Positions 33,074 through 41,998 of a stretch of DNA of 62,231 nucleotides are shown piece by piece; positions within the stretch are counted from its first letter, which is position 1; each line of letters begins with the position of its first letter. The DNA comes from Komagataeibacter melaceti. GTDB lineage: Bacteria; Pseudomonadota; Alphaproteobacteria; Acetobacterales; Acetobacteraceae. The DNA is taken from NCBI RefSeq assembly GCF_003403295.1, contig NZ_QUWV01000004.1:1-62231 (forward strand), given 5' to 3'. Made by a program: the position numbers and the translations under genes. The notes under the pieces are model-generated. The model did no database searches and was not told where the DNA came from. It saw only the letters and a program-made list of their open reading frames with translations.

Positions 33074-34209
33074 GCTTCGCCTCCCTGCGTATCCGATACC
33101 TCCGGCGTGACTTCCTCTGCCGGGGGCTTACGGACATGGCGCAGCAGCCCCATGATTCCCTGCGGCAGGAACAGCGTGGTGCCAATGAACAGGAAGCCCA
33201 GCCCATACAGCCAGAACTCCGGCAGCCATGCCGTGAACAGCGTCTTGCCCAGATTGACCAGGATCGCCCCCAGCACGGCCCCGCACAGCGTGCCACGCCC
33301 GCCCACGGCCACCCAGATCACGGACTCGATGGAATTGGCGGGCGCGAACTCCCCGGGGTTGATGATCCCCACCTGCGTTACGTACAGCGCGCCCCCAAGC
33401 CCCGCGACCATGGCGGAGAACACCCACACCAGCAGCTTGACCTGATCGGGGCGGTAGCCAAGGAAGCGGGTGCGGTTTTCCGCATCCCGCACGGCCACCA
33501 GCAGATGGCCAAAGCGACTGGCCACCACAAAACGCGCGGCAAGCAGGCTGGCCGCCAGCAGCACGCCGGTCACAACCAGCAGCACGGCGCGCGTCAGGGG
33601 AGCGTGCAGGTCGGCGCCAAGGATATCCTTGAAGTCGGTCAGGCCATTATTGCCCCCGAAGCCAAGCCCGTTCTGGAAAAAGGCCAGCATGAGCGCATAG
33701 GTCAGCGCCTGCGTGATGATGGACAGGTACACACCCGACACGCGTGAGCGAAAGGCAAGCCAGCCGAACACCCCGGCCAGCAGCCCCGGCACCGCCACGA
33801 CCAGAAGGGCGGCCCATGCGAAATGCTCTGACCCCCACCAGTACCACGGCAGGCTTTTCCATGAGAGGAAGATCATGAAATCAGGCAGGCTGGCATTACC
33901 GTACACCCCCCGCGCCCCGATCTCACGCATGAGGTACATGCCCATGGCATACCCCCCCAGCGCGAAGAAGGCCGCGTGGCCCAGCGTCAGGATACCGGCA
34001 AACCCCCATACCAGGTCAACCGACAGCGCCAGCATGGCGTAGGCCAGATATTTGCCCGCCAGCGACACGACAAAGGCCGAGGCATGGAACGGGCTGCCCT
34101 CGGGCAGCAGGCTTGCCATGGCCAGCCCACCGGCCACCACCACCACGGCCACCGCCATCCAGATCACGCCACGCAAGTTGCGCGGGCCATGGACAGAAAA
34201 CGGGTTCAT
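33070..34209 (-). CDS. urtC: Urea ABC transporter permease UrtC
   Basis: Inner-membrane LivM-type permease of 379 residues with about nine hydrophobic helices. It has KYLAYAMLALSVDLVWGFAGILTLGHAAFFALGGYAMGM-type sequence near residues 50-90 and the WVAVGGRGTL loop typical of the family. Both ends overlap neighbours by 4 bp. With UrtB it forms the channel. Confidence 0.94.
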   Translation of the reverse strand: MNPFSVHGPRNLRGVIWMAVAVVVVAGGLAMASLLPEGSPFHASAFVVSLAGKYLAYAMLALSVDLVWGFAGILTLGHAAFFALGGYAMGMYLMREIGARGVYGNASLPDFMIFLSWKSLPWYWWGSEHFAWAALLVVAVPGLLAGVFGWLAFRSRVSGVYLSIITQALTYALMLAFFQNGLGFGGNNGLTDFKDILGADLHAPLTRAVLLVVTGVLLAASLLAARFVVASRFGHLLVAVRDAENRTRFLGYRPDQVKLLVWVFSAMVAGLGGALYVTQVGIINPGEFAPANSIESVIWVAVGGRGTLCGAVLGAILVNLGKTLFTAWLPEFWLYGLGFLFIGTTLFLPQGIMGLLRHVRKPPAEEVTPEVSDTQGGEA

Positions 34210-35810
34210 GATTCAACTCCCCGTCCGCGCACGGGAAACATGCCGCGCGGATGCCGCTGGATGTAGAGGATGACCAGCACGAGAATGGCGATCTTGGCCG
34301 AGACCGCGCCAATGGCCGGTTCCAGCACCTTGCCGCCCATGCCCAGCGCCATGGCGGCCGCAAGCGTGCCCCACAGGTTGCCCACGCCGCCAAACACCAC
34401 CACCATGAAGCTGTCGATGATGTAGGACTGGCCAAGGTTGGGGCTGACATTGTCAATCTGGCTGACCGCGACACCCGCCAGCCCGGCCAGTCCCGCGCCC
34501 AGCCCGAAGGCCAGCGCGTCCACCCGTGGCGTGCGGATACCCATCAGCGCCGCCATGCGCCGGTTCTGGGTAACGGCGCGCATCTGCAGCCCCAGTGGCG
34601 TGCGACGCAGCACTAGCATGAGCCCGCCCAGCACCAGAGCGGCAAAAACAAGGATGGCCAGCCGGTTAAGCGTGATGTCCATGCCCCCCACGGCAACTGA
34701 ACCAGACAGCCATGCTGGGGTCTGCACCGCGATGTTGGTCGGCCCGAAAATGGAGCGCACGGCCTGCTGCAGGATGAGCGAAAGCCCCCATGTGGCCAGC
34801 AGCGTTTCCAGCGGCCGACCGTACAGGAAGCGGATCAGCCCGCGCTCGATCAGCACGCCCATGCCGCCGCACACCACGAACGCCACGGGAATGGCCACAA
34901 GAATGGCTACGGGCTCCAGCGCGGGAACGCTAACGCGGATGGCCTGCTGCACCATCCATGTCACATAGGCGCCGATCATCATCATCTCGCCATGGGCCAT
35001 GTTGATCACGCCCATGACGCCAAAGGTAATGGCCAGCCCCGTCGCCGCCAGCAGCAGCACGGAACCATAGCTCAGGCCATAAAAGGCATTCTGCGCCACG
35101 CTCCATGCCCGCAGGTGCCAGTCCATGCTGGACACGGCAGCCTGCGCGGCATGGCGCACCTGTGGCGCTTCCGCATCCGACTGGGCCACGCCAGCCAGGA
35201 TGCCCCGCGCCTCAAGCCCGCCTACCGCCGCAAGCGAACGGACCGCCTCAAGCCGCTGGTCCTGCGTGTCCTGCTGGGCGGGCTGGGCCAGTATGGTCGC
35301 GGCACGCGCCTGCATGAGCCGTGTACGGACGGCAGCGTCCTTTTCAACCGACAGGGCATGTTCAAGGGTAGGCACCATGGCGGGGTCGTGGCGGGCATAG
35401 AGCGCGTCAGCCGCCTTAAGCCGTGTTTCGGCCTGCGGGGCAAGCAGCGCCATGCTGGCCTGCGCACCCGCCAGCGCCGTGCGGATGCGGTTGTTCAGGC
35501 GGACCGGTTTCAGCCCATCGGGCACGGTGGCCACAGGCTGGCCGGTGCGGGCATCCACGCAGGTCTCGCCCTGCCGGATGTACAGGCCGCCATCGGGGGC
35601 CGCGAACAGGTGCCGCTCCCCCAGCGCCCGCAGCACGGTGCCGGCCTGCGGATCGCCCGATACGGCCAGCGTGGAGATGGCGCCGAGCATCTCATCCGGC
35701 CGGGCGCTGCCCAGACCGGAAAAGGCATCAGCATAGGCACAGGCGCCCGGCAGCAGCACCGCCCCCAGCCACAGCGCCACCACAAGGCAGGCGGAACGCA
35801 TTTCAAGCAT
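34206..35810 (-). CDS. urtB: Urea ABC transporter permease UrtB with periplasmic N-terminal extension
   Basis: LivH-type permease with a signal peptide (MRSACLVVALWLGAVLLPG) and an N-terminal region of about 220 residues rich in helical Ala/Leu repeats before the membrane domain, which starts near FYGLSYGSVLLLAATGLAITFGV. This extension is normal for UrtB. The start is ATG 35810, overlapping the urtA stop, or ATG 35801. It ends in a 4-bp overlap with urtC. Confidence 0.93.
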   Translation of the reverse strand: MLEMRSACLVVALWLGAVLLPGACAYADAFSGLGSARPDEMLGAISTLAVSGDPQAGTVLRALGERHLFAAPDGGLYIRQGETCVDARTGQPVATVPDGLKPVRLNNRIRTALAGAQASMALLAPQAETRLKAADALYARHDPAMVPTLEHALSVEKDAAVRTRLMQARAATILAQPAQQDTQDQRLEAVRSLAAVGGLEARGILAGVAQSDAEAPQVRHAAQAAVSSMDWHLRAWSVAQNAFYGLSYGSVLLLAATGLAITFGVMGVINMAHGEMMMIGAYVTWMVQQAIRVSVPALEPVAILVAIPVAFVVCGGMGVLIERGLIRFLYGRPLETLLATWGLSLILQQAVRSIFGPTNIAVQTPAWLSGSVAVGGMDITLNRLAILVFAALVLGGLMLVLRRTPLGLQMRAVTQNRRMAALMGIRTPRVDALAFGLGAGLAGLAGVAVSQIDNVSPNLGQSYIIDSFMVVVFGGVGNLWGTLAAAMALGMGGKVLEPAIGAVSAKIAILVLVILYIQRHPRGMFPVRGRGVES

Positions 35811-37143
35811 GCCTGTGGCCAAGGCAGGTCTTGGTTGCGGTATTATAGTTGCCGCATGCGATGGGCTTGCTCCAGTCCCCGATCAGGTCCCGGGTTTCCG
35901 GCACCCATGGCGACCATGCCTGACCGGGCACGAGGCTGGGCGTTTTCCATACGACGGAGAACTGCCCGTCTTCCTGAATCTCGCCAATATAGACCGGCTT
36001 GGTCAGGTGATGGTCCGGCAGCATCTCGGCCACGCCGCCCGTCAGGTTGGGCTGGCGGATGCCGATCATGGCGTCGATCACCTTGTCATGGTCGGTCGTG
36101 CCCGCTTTGGTCACCGCCTGCACCCACATGTTGAAGCCGATATAATGCGCCTCCATCGGGTCGTTGGTGGTCCGCTTGGGATTTTTCGTATAGTCGTGCC
36201 ACTGCTTGATGAAGCTGGTGTTTGCGGGCGTGTCGATGCTCTCGAAGTAGTTCCACGCGGCAAGCTGGCCCACCAGCGGGGCCGTATCCATGCCCGCCAG
36301 TTCCTCCTCGCCTACGCTGAAGGCCATGACCGGGATGTCGGTGGCCGAAATGCCCTGATTGCCCAGTTCCTTGTAGAACGGCACGTTCGCATCGCCATTG
36401 ATGGTCGAGACCACGGCGGTCTTTTTACCGGCCGAGCCGAAGGCCTTGATCTGCGAGACGATGGTCTGCCAGTCGGACTGACCGAAGGGCGTGTAGTTGA
36501 CCATGATGTCCGCGTCGGCAATTCCCTTGGCCTTGAGGTAATTGACAAGGATCTGGTTGGTCGTGCGCGGATAGACGTAATCCGTGCCGATCAGCGCGAA
36601 ACGCTTCGCCCCGCCGCCGTCCTCGCTCAGCAGGTAGTCAACCGCCGGAATGGCCTGCTGGTTGGGGGCCGCGCCGGTGTAGAAGATGTTGCGGCTGCAC
36701 TCCTGTCCTTCGTACTGCACGGGATAGAACAGGATGCCGTTAAGCTCCTCGAACACCGGCAGCACCGACTTGCGCGAAACGCTGGTCCAGCAGCCGAACA
36801 CGGCGGCGGCCCGGTCCACCGACAGGAGCTGGCGCGCCTTTTCGGCAAAGAGCGGCCAGTTGGAGGCAGGGTCCACCACCACGGGTTCCAGCGGGCGCCC
36901 CAGCACGCCGCCCCTGCGGTTCTGCTCGGCAATCAGCATCAGCATGACATCCTTCAGCGTCGTCTCGCTGATGGCCATGGTGCCGGACAGGGAATGCAGG
37001 ATACCGACCCGGATCGGCTCGCCCGTGGGGGCGGCGGCGCGTGCCGGGGCCGTGCGCCACATCCCCCCCACAGCAGCCGCCGAGGCGGCAAGGGCAAGAC
37101 GTCCGAACGCACGACGGGAAAGTGGAGGCAGGTTGACGGGCAT
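35803..37143 (-). CDS. urtA: Urea ABC transporter substrate-binding protein UrtA
   Basis: Periplasmic urea/short-chain amide binding protein of about 446 residues. ATG 37143 begins a Tat signal (LSRRAFGRLALAASAAAVGG); a 48-codon upstream extension is rejected. The mature protein shows VGILHSLSGTMAISE, FYPVQYEGQECS and GDANVPFYKELG, typical of UrtA/FmdD. First gene of urtABCDE, divergent from the sensor kinase, with a shared regulatory region containing an 18-bp inverted repeat. Confidence 0.95.
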   Translation of the reverse strand: MPVNLPPLSRRAFGRLALAASAAAVGGMWRTAPARAAAPTGEPIRVGILHSLSGTMAISETTLKDVMLMLIAEQNRRGGVLGRPLEPVVVDPASNWPLFAEKARQLLSVDRAAAVFGCWTSVSRKSVLPVFEELNGILFYPVQYEGQECSRNIFYTGAAPNQQAIPAVDYLLSEDGGGAKRFALIGTDYVYPRTTNQILVNYLKAKGIADADIMVNYTPFGQSDWQTIVSQIKAFGSAGKKTAVVSTINGDANVPFYKELGNQGISATDIPVMAFSVGEEELAGMDTAPLVGQLAAWNYFESIDTPANTSFIKQWHDYTKNPKRTTNDPMEAHYIGFNMWVQAVTKAGTTDHDKVIDAMIGIRQPNLTGGVAEMLPDHHLTKPVYIGEIQEDGQFSVVWKTPSLVPGQAWSPWVPETRDLIGDWSKPIACGNYNTATKTCLGHRHA

Positions 37144-37199
37144 GGTGAACGGTCCTTTTGCTGCTGCCCCCATTGTCTGCTGGCATAAAAGCACTTCCC

Positions 37200-37217
37200 A
37201 TACGCATTCCTGCGTAT
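37200..37217. promoter_or_regulatory. Operator candidate between urtA and the sensor kinase
   Basis: ATACGCA-TTCC-TGCGTAT: perfect 7-bp arms with a 4-bp spacer, midway in the 135-bp divergent region. The half-site TGCGTA recurs upstream of ureD. The LuxR-type response regulator encoded in this island is the likely binder. Confidence 0.55.
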
Positions 37218-37278
37218 GTCCTGCCGCCCATTCCGTTACGATGATGGGTACAACCCCAAGCCGTGGAAACCGTGAACC

Positions 37279-40200
37279 TTGCCGCACCCGACCAGCCGCC
37301 TGCGTATCGTGCGCCCCCGCCGGGCCTACAGCCGCTGGGCCGCCGACCAGACATTCGAGGATTACGCCCTGCGCTTCACCGCGCGCAGCGCACGTACGGC
37401 AACGCCCATGCGCGCGGCGCTGACGGCGCTGGGGTCGATCTCGTTCCTGGCGCTGGAGGCCATGGGCGGCACGCTTACGCTGGCCTTCGGCTTCGCCAAT
37501 ACGGCGGCGGCGATCGCGTTCGTCACCCTTGTCATCTTCACCATCACCCTGCCGCTATGCGTCAGTGCCGCGCGGGCGGGGCTGGATATCGACCTGCTCA
37601 CGCGCGGCACGGGGTTCGGTTATATCGGCTCGACCATTACCTCCCTGCTCTATGCCAGCTTCACCTTCATCTTTTTCGGGCTGGAGGCAGCGATACTGGC
37701 GGGCACGCTGCATGCACTGCTGGGCATGCCGCTATGGCTGGCCTACCTTCTGTGCGCGGCCATCATCATCCCGCTGGTCACATGGGGCATCACGTTTATT
37801 GCCCGCTTCCAGATCGCAACGCAGCCGGTGTGGTTCGCGCTGAACATCATCCCGCTGGCAGTGCTGGCGGCCATGCACCCCGACCTGCTGCATGAATGGA
37901 CACATTCGGGCGGCCTGCTGACACGGCCCGGCGCGCTGGACCCCATCGCCATTGGCACGGCGGCGTCGCTCATGATCGTGCTGGTGTGCCAGAGTGCCGA
38001 GCAGATCGACTTCCTGCGCTTCCTGCCCCCACCAACGCCTGCGAACCGCCGCCAGTGGTGGACCGCGCTGGTGCTGGGGGGACCGGGCTGGGTGGTGCTG
38101 GATGCCTTCAAGCTGCTGGCGGGGTCATTCCTGGCATGGATCATCCTGCGGGCCGGTTTTTCCACAACGCAGGCGGTGCAGCCCGGCCTTATGTACCGTT
38201 TCGCATGGGGCACGTTCACACCCGCGCCGGTGGCCACCGCCCTTACGGTGGCGCTTGTCGCGCTGGCGCAGGTCAAGGTCAACATCACCAATGCCTATGC
38301 CGGGTCTCTGGCATGGTCGAACTTCTTCTCGCGCCTGACCCATACCCATCCGGGGCGGGTGTTCTATGTCATCTTCAACGTCGCCATCGCCTTCGTGCTG
38401 ATGGAGGCGGGACTGGTCAGCACCATCCAGACCGGCATCACGCTGTACGGCGTGCTGGCCTGTGCATGGATTGGCGCGATACTGGGCGATGTGACCATCT
38501 GCAAGCCCCTTGGCCTCAGCCCCGCTCTGGTGGAGTTCAAGCGCGCGCTGCTGCCGGATTTCAACATCGTGGGGCTGGGGGCATGGGGGCTGGCCGCAGG
38601 CGTGGGCATGATCGCCTACTGGGGTGTCCTTGGCGACCATGCCAGTGCCTATGCCCCTTTCCTGACGCTGGTGGTGGCCTGCGCCACGGCCCCGGCGCTG
38701 GCGTGGCTGACCCATGGCCGCACCTATCTGGCCCGCCAGCAGCCTGCCGGGTGGAGCAGCCGCCCGGCCATGAAGTGCGTGATATGCGAGCATACGTTTG
38801 AAGCCGAGGACATGGCCCCCTGCCCCGCCTATGGCGGCACGATCTGCTCGCTATGCTGTTCGCTGGACGGGCGCTGCCGTGACCGCTGCAAGCCGGTTTC
38901 CACACGCATGGCCAGCCAGATCGCGGCCCCCCTGCGCGCGCTGCCCCCCTACCTGCGCCGCAGGCTCATGGCCCCGGGCGGGCGGTTTTCACTCATGCTG
39001 GCGGGAGTGGCACTCGGCCTCGGGCTGCTGACATGGCAGACGGGACACCCGTGGAATGGCACGGTACTGGCCGTTTTCGTGGCCAGCGCCGTGGGGGCGT
39101 GGCTGCTGGTCATGGCGCAGGAAGGCCGCCGGGCCGCCACGCGCGAGACGCTGCACCAGACCCGCCTGCTGATGAACGAAATACGCGCCCGCCGCCGCAC
39201 CGACCATGCCCTCAAGCTCGCGCGTGAAAAGGCCGAGGCCGCAAGCCTGGCCAAGACCCGCTACATCAGCGGCATAAGCCATGAAATCCGCTCCCCCCTG
39301 AACGCCATAATGGGCTACATCCAGCTTCTGCAGCATGATGCGCGCCTGCCCCCCGAGCGCCACAAGGCGCTGGGCATCATGCGTGAAAGTGGCGAGCACA
39401 TCACGAGCATCCTGTCGGGACTGCTCGACATATCGCGCATCGAGGCCGGGCGCATCGAACTGCATGCCGATACCATAGCCCTGCCCGCCTTTCTGGAATC
39501 CGTGGCCCAGATGATCCGCCCGCAGGCGCAGACCAAGGGGCTGGACCTTGTCTGGCAACCCGGCTACCTGCCCGCCGTGGTGACATGCGACGAACACCGC
39601 CTGCGCCAGATCCTGCTCAACCTGCTGTCCAACGCCGTCAAGTTCACGCATCGCGGTGGCGTGACGTTTTCGGCCCGCTGGCATGGGCAGATTGCGGAAT
39701 TCATCATAGCCGACACCGGCCCCGGCATTGCGGAGGAAGATTACAGCCGCATATTCGAGCCCTTTGAACGCGGGGCCGCCACGGCGGGCGTGCCGGGCAC
39801 CGGGCTGGGGCTGACCATTACCAAGCTGCTGACGGAAATCCTTGGGGGCGAACTGACATTCACCAGCACGCCGGGCGTGGGCACGCGCTTTCGCGTGCGG
39901 CTCATGCTGTCGGACCGGCAGGTGGAGCTTGCGCCCCAGCTCCCCGCCTTTCCGGTTGGCTACGAAGGCCCGCGGCGCACCGTGCTGGTGGTGGATGACA
40001 ATGCCGAACACCGGCTGATCATGCGCGAAACCCTTGAACGCTGCGGCTTCGTGTTCGAGGGGGCTGAAAGCGGCGCGGAATGTCTTGACCGCCTGCCCTT
40101 CGTGCAGCCGGACCTGCTGCTGCTGGACCTGTCCATGCCGGGCATGGACGGGCGCGACCTTGCACTGCGCATACGGCAGTCCCCCTTTGCCGCCGTTCCG

Positions 40201-40590
40201 ATCATGTTCCTGACCGGCAACCTGGTGGAAAGCACGAACCGCCACGTTCCCTCGCTCGATGACTGCCCGGTGCTGGGCAAGCCGGTAAACCTGTCCCTGC
40301 TCGTGACCGAAATCGGGCAGATGCTTGAACTGGCATGGATTTTCCCCACACCCGACGGGGCGGAGATGACAGAAGGGCCCGCGCCCATCGACATGCCCCT
40401 GCCCGAGGCCGAGCGCGCAACCCTGCTGGCGCTGCTCAATGGCGGGAACATGCGGCGGCTGCGCGAACACCTCATGACCCTTCAGGCCGAAAACCCGGCC
40501 CTGCGCGCGGCCATCGCGCCCTTGGGCGAACTGGCCGCCGCCTATCAACTCGAAGCCCTGCGTCATCATCTGGAGCCACCTGCGCCATGA
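37279..40590 (+). CDS. NCS1 permease-fused hybrid sensor histidine kinase/response regulator
   Basis: A 1103-residue sensor. Residues about 25-480 form an NCS1-type (purine/cytosine/allantoin family) permease with about 12 membrane helices (FEDYALRFTARSAR; DIDLLTRGTGFGYIGST). A Cys-rich zinc-ribbon-like segment follows (residues 499-540: CVIC...C...CSLCC...C...C), then two more helices. The kinase has the H-box GISHEIRSPLNAIMGY (His about 668), N-box NLLSNAVKF, and G-boxes DTGPGIA and GTGLGLT. A receiver domain starts near 900 (VLVVDDN; Asp in LLLLDLSMPGMDG), followed by a 90-residue tail. Start TTG 37279 is uncertain; GTG 37309 is an alternative. Divergent from urtA and overlapping the regulator gene by ATGA, it probably senses urea or a related amide. 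Confidence 0.9.
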   Translation: MPHPTSRLRIVRPRRAYSRWAADQTFEDYALRFTARSARTATPMRAALTALGSISFLALEAMGGTLTLAFGFANTAAAIAFVTLVIFTITLPLCVSAARAGLDIDLLTRGTGFGYIGSTITSLLYASFTFIFFGLEAAILAGTLHALLGMPLWLAYLLCAAIIIPLVTWGITFIARFQIATQPVWFALNIIPLAVLAAMHPDLLHEWTHSGGLLTRPGALDPIAIGTAASLMIVLVCQSAEQIDFLRFLPPPTPANRRQWWTALVLGGPGWVVLDAFKLLAGSFLAWIILRAGFSTTQAVQPGLMYRFAWGTFTPAPVATALTVALVALAQVKVNITNAYAGSLAWSNFFSRLTHTHPGRVFYVIFNVAIAFVLMEAGLVSTIQTGITLYGVLACAWIGAILGDVTICKPLGLSPALVEFKRALLPDFNIVGLGAWGLAAGVGMIAYWGVLGDHASAYAPFLTLVVACATAPALAWLTHGRTYLARQQPAGWSSRPAMKCVICEHTFEAEDMAPCPAYGGTICSLCCSLDGRCRDRCKPVSTRMASQIAAPLRALPPYLRRRLMAPGGRFSLMLAGVALGLGLLTWQTGHPWNGTVLAVFVASAVGAWLLVMAQEGRRAATRETLHQTRLLMNEIRARRRTDHALKLAREKAEAASLAKTRYISGISHEIRSPLNAIMGYIQLLQHDARLPPERHKALGIMRESGEHITSILSGLLDISRIEAGRIELHADTIALPAFLESVAQMIRPQAQTKGLDLVWQPGYLPAVVTCDEHRLRQILLNLLSNAVKFTHRGGVTFSARWHGQIAEFIIADTGPGIAEEDYSRIFEPFERGAATAGVPGTGLGLTITKLLTEILGGELTFTSTPGVGTRFRVRLMLSDRQVELAPQLPAFPVGYEGPRRTVLVVDDNAEHRLIMRETLERCGFVFEGAESGAECLDRLPFVQPDLLLLDLSMPGMDGRDLALRIRQSPFAAVPIMFLTGNLVESTNRHVPSLDDCPVLGKPVNLSLLVTEIGQMLELAWIFPTPDGAEMTEGPAPIDMPLPEAERATLLALLNGGNMRRLREHLMTLQAENPALRAAIAPLGELAAAYQLEALRHHLEPPAP

Positions 40591-41474
40591 CAACGCCCGA
40601 CACATCCCGCAAGACCGTCCTTGTCATTGACGATGACCCGGCCGTACTCGGCCTGATGGACGAAAAACTGGCCGAAAGCGGCTATATCGCCCTGCTGGCG
40701 CAGTCCGGCAGCGCCGCGCTGGAAGTGGTGGCGCGCACCGTGCCCGACCTGATTGTAGTCGATGCCCTCATGCCCGGCATGAACGGGTGGGAAGTCTGCG
40801 CTGCCCTGCGCCATGACATGCGGCTGAGCGCCGTACCCATCATCTTCATGACCGGCCTGACCGAGACGGAACACGTCATACGCGCATTTGAAGCCGGAGC
40901 CGCGGATTACGTGACGAAGCCGTTGCGGCTGGAGGAAGTGATGGCCCGCATTGGCGTGCGGATGGAGGCTGCGGCACGAATCCGCTCCGCCCATGGCGCA
41001 CTGGACCATGCCGGGCGTTTCCTGTTTGGCGCAAGCCGCGCAGGCGCCGTGCTGTGGGCGACCCCGCAGGCGGGGCTTATACTGGATGAACTGGCGGATA
41101 CGACGGGGGCGGCCATTCCCCTGCCCGACACGCTGCCCGCGCCGGGTGGCGTGCTGCTGCGCCAGAGCATGGGGGAAAACGAATTCGTCCTGATCCTGGT
41201 GGGGGCCACCGGACCGGACGAACTGCTGCTGCGCATTACCCGCCAGGCGCTGTTTCCCGAAAGGATACTGCGCGACCAGCTTGGCCTGAGCGCGCGGGAG
41301 GCGGAGGTGCTTTTATGGATCTCACGCGGCAAGACCAGCCGCGACATTGCCGACATCCTGCAGGTCAGTCCCCGCACGGTCGATAAGCATATCGAGCAGA
41401 TTTACAACAAGACCGGCCTGAGCACGCGCGCGGCGGCGGCGGCCACCGCATCGCGCCTGCTGCAGGAGGGGTAG
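40587..41474 (+). CDS. LuxR-family response regulator
   Basis: A 295-residue regulator: receiver domain (VLVIDDDPAVLGL; phospho-acceptor Asp in IVVDALMPGMNGWE; Lys in YVTKPLRLEE), a linker of about 90 residues, and a C-terminal LuxR helix-turn-helix (LSAREAEVLLWISRGKTSRDIADIL plus SPRTVDKHIEQIYNKTGLSTRAAA). ATG 40587 overlaps the kinase stop by ATGA, so the two form a two-component system. The likely target is the urt and ure promoters carrying TGCGTA half-sites. Confidence 0.92.
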   Translation: MTTPDTSRKTVLVIDDDPAVLGLMDEKLAESGYIALLAQSGSAALEVVARTVPDLIVVDALMPGMNGWEVCAALRHDMRLSAVPIIFMTGLTETEHVIRAFEAGAADYVTKPLRLEEVMARIGVRMEAAARIRSAHGALDHAGRFLFGASRAGAVLWATPQAGLILDELADTTGAAIPLPDTLPAPGGVLLRQSMGENEFVLILVGATGPDELLLRITRQALFPERILRDQLGLSAREAEVLLWISRGKTSRDIADILQVSPRTVDKHIEQIYNKTGLSTRAAAAATASRLLQEG

Positions 41475-41481
41475 CGCCGCG

Positions 41482-41931
41482 CTAATGGGCGCTGCGCACC
41501 GCCTCATCGGAAAGCCGGTCCTGCTCCATATCGGGGGCGCTGACCTCCGGGCACAGTTTCTGCTGTTCATATTTGCGCACGTCCGCCAGTTTCCGCCGCA
41601 CGCCGTCAAGGCTCCGTTCGGTCGCGTCCTCCTGTATCGGGTGGCCTGCGGGGGTCAGGGTGGCCCCTTTCATGATGCCAAAGCCCGGCACGGGATCGAA
41701 TTTCACGAAAAAACCCTTTTCCTCCGGTGCCGCGTCCCTGGCTATGGCGCTGGCCTCGCTGTGCCGTAACGCGGACAGGCGATCGGACAGGCGCACATCC
41801 TCCACCAGCAGGTGGCGGCAGTCCAGCGTTTCGGGCGCGGGCTTCCCGGCCGCGTGCGCCATCTGCGGCGCAAACCCGCAGGCCGCCAGCGCGCCAAATA
41901 CGGCCATGACCTGTCGCTTGAAGATCAGCAT
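41482..41931 (-). CDS. Small exported protein of unknown function (149 aa)
   Basis: The start ATG 41931 (MLIFKRQVMAVFGALAACGFA) has GGGAG eight bases upstream; a longer frame that runs antisense over the porin gene is rejected. An N-terminal signal peptide ends near AHAAGK. The mature part of about 125 residues is charged, with two cysteines (LDCRHLL and KLCPEV) that could form a disulphide. I do not recognise a domain. It lies downstream of the porin on the same strand (about 70-bp gap), so it may be a periplasmic accessory of that gene. Confidence 0.7.
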   Translation of the reverse strand: MLIFKRQVMAVFGALAACGFAPQMAHAAGKPAPETLDCRHLLVEDVRLSDRLSALRHSEASAIARDAAPEEKGFFVKFDPVPGFGIMKGATLTPAGHPIQEDATERSLDGVRRKLADVRKYEQQKLCPEVSAPDMEQDRLSDEAVRSAH

Positions 41932-41998
41932 TCGGATATCTCCCGGCGGTGGCCGCAACCTGCCCGCCATTTCAAATGGTATGACTGGCCGTCCGCCT

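Noticed and set aside
32303-33445. A 380-codon frame antisense to urtD/urtC
   Set aside because: Both transporter genes are complete with motifs. The antisense frame crosses their junction and has no ribosome-binding site.
35809-37188. A 459-codon frame antisense to urtA
   Set aside because: UrtA is unmistakable on the other strand. The antisense product is a composition artefact.
38989-40605. A 538-codon open frame antisense to the hybrid kinase
   Set aside because: Shadow frame of high-GC coding DNA. The sense strand has all kinase and receiver motifs, while the antisense product has biased composition and no family features.
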